60,768 nt of DNA from Burkholderiales bacterium (GTDB lineage: Bacteria > Pseudomonadota > Gammaproteobacteria > Burkholderiales > SG8-39), in assembly GCA_014860355.1 (NCBI GenBank), contig JACZJV010000127.1, forward strand, positions 1 to 60,768, written 5' to 3'. A model generated the notes under the pieces. The model searched no databases and was not told where the DNA came from. It was given only the letters and a program-made list of their open reading frames with translations. Below, piece after piece: positions 60,545-60,768 of this stretch (its first letter is position 1; each line of letters opens with the position of its first letter). The position numbers and the translations under genes are program-made.

Positions 60545-60768
60545 CTCCCAAACCCCTTGCAAACTTACACACTTTGTTACACACTTTTCATGTGTAAATA
60601 AAAATATCTTGTAATATCAAATGGATGAGCGACCCATGCCAGACTTGAAAACCAGCGAGGGTGCAAGCTCTCCGTGAGTTCGAATCTCACCCCATCCGCC
60701 ATGACAACCGGTACTGAACCATGATTGTGTTGGGCGCGGATAACCTTGAAAAATCAACTATCTGCAAG
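60545..60768 (+). repeat. Long direct repeat, copy 2 (includes attR2), runs to the window end
   Basis: Second copy of 56522-56744 with arm-like TTACACAC doublet at about 60565, core, tRNA-Ser 3' half and the 65 bp after it. The identity runs to the last base, so its right limit is outside the window. Confidence 0.85.
60644..60701 (+). other. attR2: core CTTGAAA and tRNA-Ser 3' half
   Basis: Same sequence as attR1. It marks the right end of the second element; identical DNA beyond suggests another tandem element or the chromosome follows. Confidence 0.8.

Larger units (their letters stand above)
56620..60650 (+). mobile_element. Second tandem element without integrase (CIME-like)
   Basis: About 4 kb between two attR-type sites (56620 and 60644). 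It contains no recombinase; it holds a decayed copy of the 49-53 kb region, one intact toxin-antitoxin pair, two paralogous secreted proteins and small ORFs. It would depend on the integrase at 14013 for movement. Confidence 0.7.

Overview
The window looks like the chromosome of a betaproteobacterium carrying a large mobile element. Evidence for the host is the gene order aroA-cmk-rpsA-ihfB-lapA-lapB-ugd-rfaE1-rfaD-cysM, a stand-alone heptose kinase (RfaE1), and GC-rich coding sequence throughout the first 13.8 kb. No species is claimed.

Bases 1-13848 are ordinary core genome: the end of aroA, cmk, ribosomal protein S1, IHF beta, the two LPS-assembly genes lapA and lapB, UDP-glucose dehydrogenase, two steps of ADP-heptose synthesis, cysteine synthase B, a DEDD-type exonuclease, RlmD, a Bax-inhibitor-1 family membrane protein on the other strand, and a ClpP-like periplasmic protein. 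A cluster of palindromic REP-like hairpins lies between ugd and rfaE1.

At 13849 a tRNA-Ser(UGA) gene is cut in its anticodon loop by an integrated element. A tyrosine recombinase follows at once, then a complete element-borne tRNA-Ser(UGA). The matching att core (CTTGAAA plus a tRNA-Ser 3' half) occurs at 56620 and again at 60644. I therefore read 13881-56626 as one integrative mobilizable element (about 43 kb) and 56620-60650 as a second, integrase-less, tandem passenger element.

The large element has a mobilization core (VirD4/TraG coupling protein, J-like and zinc-ribbon proteins in its operon, MobC, PF03432-type relaxase, two ArdC antirestriction proteins, a RadC-like protein) but no visible mating-pair genes, so it probably uses a helper. 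Its cargo is mostly genome defence: an AbiJ-like nuclease, a HEPN-like protein, a SIR2-like protein with a membrane-anchored neighbour, an HNH and a PD-(D/E)XK protein, a type III-like res-mod pair, a SIR2-HerA pair with KTSC and DUF2779 nuclease genes downstream, a three-gene ABC-3C system, a RelE/HigA-type toxin-antitoxin pair, an orphan adenine methylase and a Shedu nuclease. A CPA2 cation/proton antiporter is an unrelated cargo gene.

Three signals are not explained by ordinary annotation. First, two neighbouring cassettes each pair a winged-helix protein with a tRNA-Arg-like RNA that carries a 34-nt hairpin insert in the anticodon loop. Second, a palindromic repeat of about 95 bp occurs five times, each time just upstream of a minus-strand accessory gene or operon. 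Third, the 57-kb region is a decayed second copy of the ABC-3C/toxin-antitoxin region, in which at least two losses happened between 4-5 bp direct repeats.
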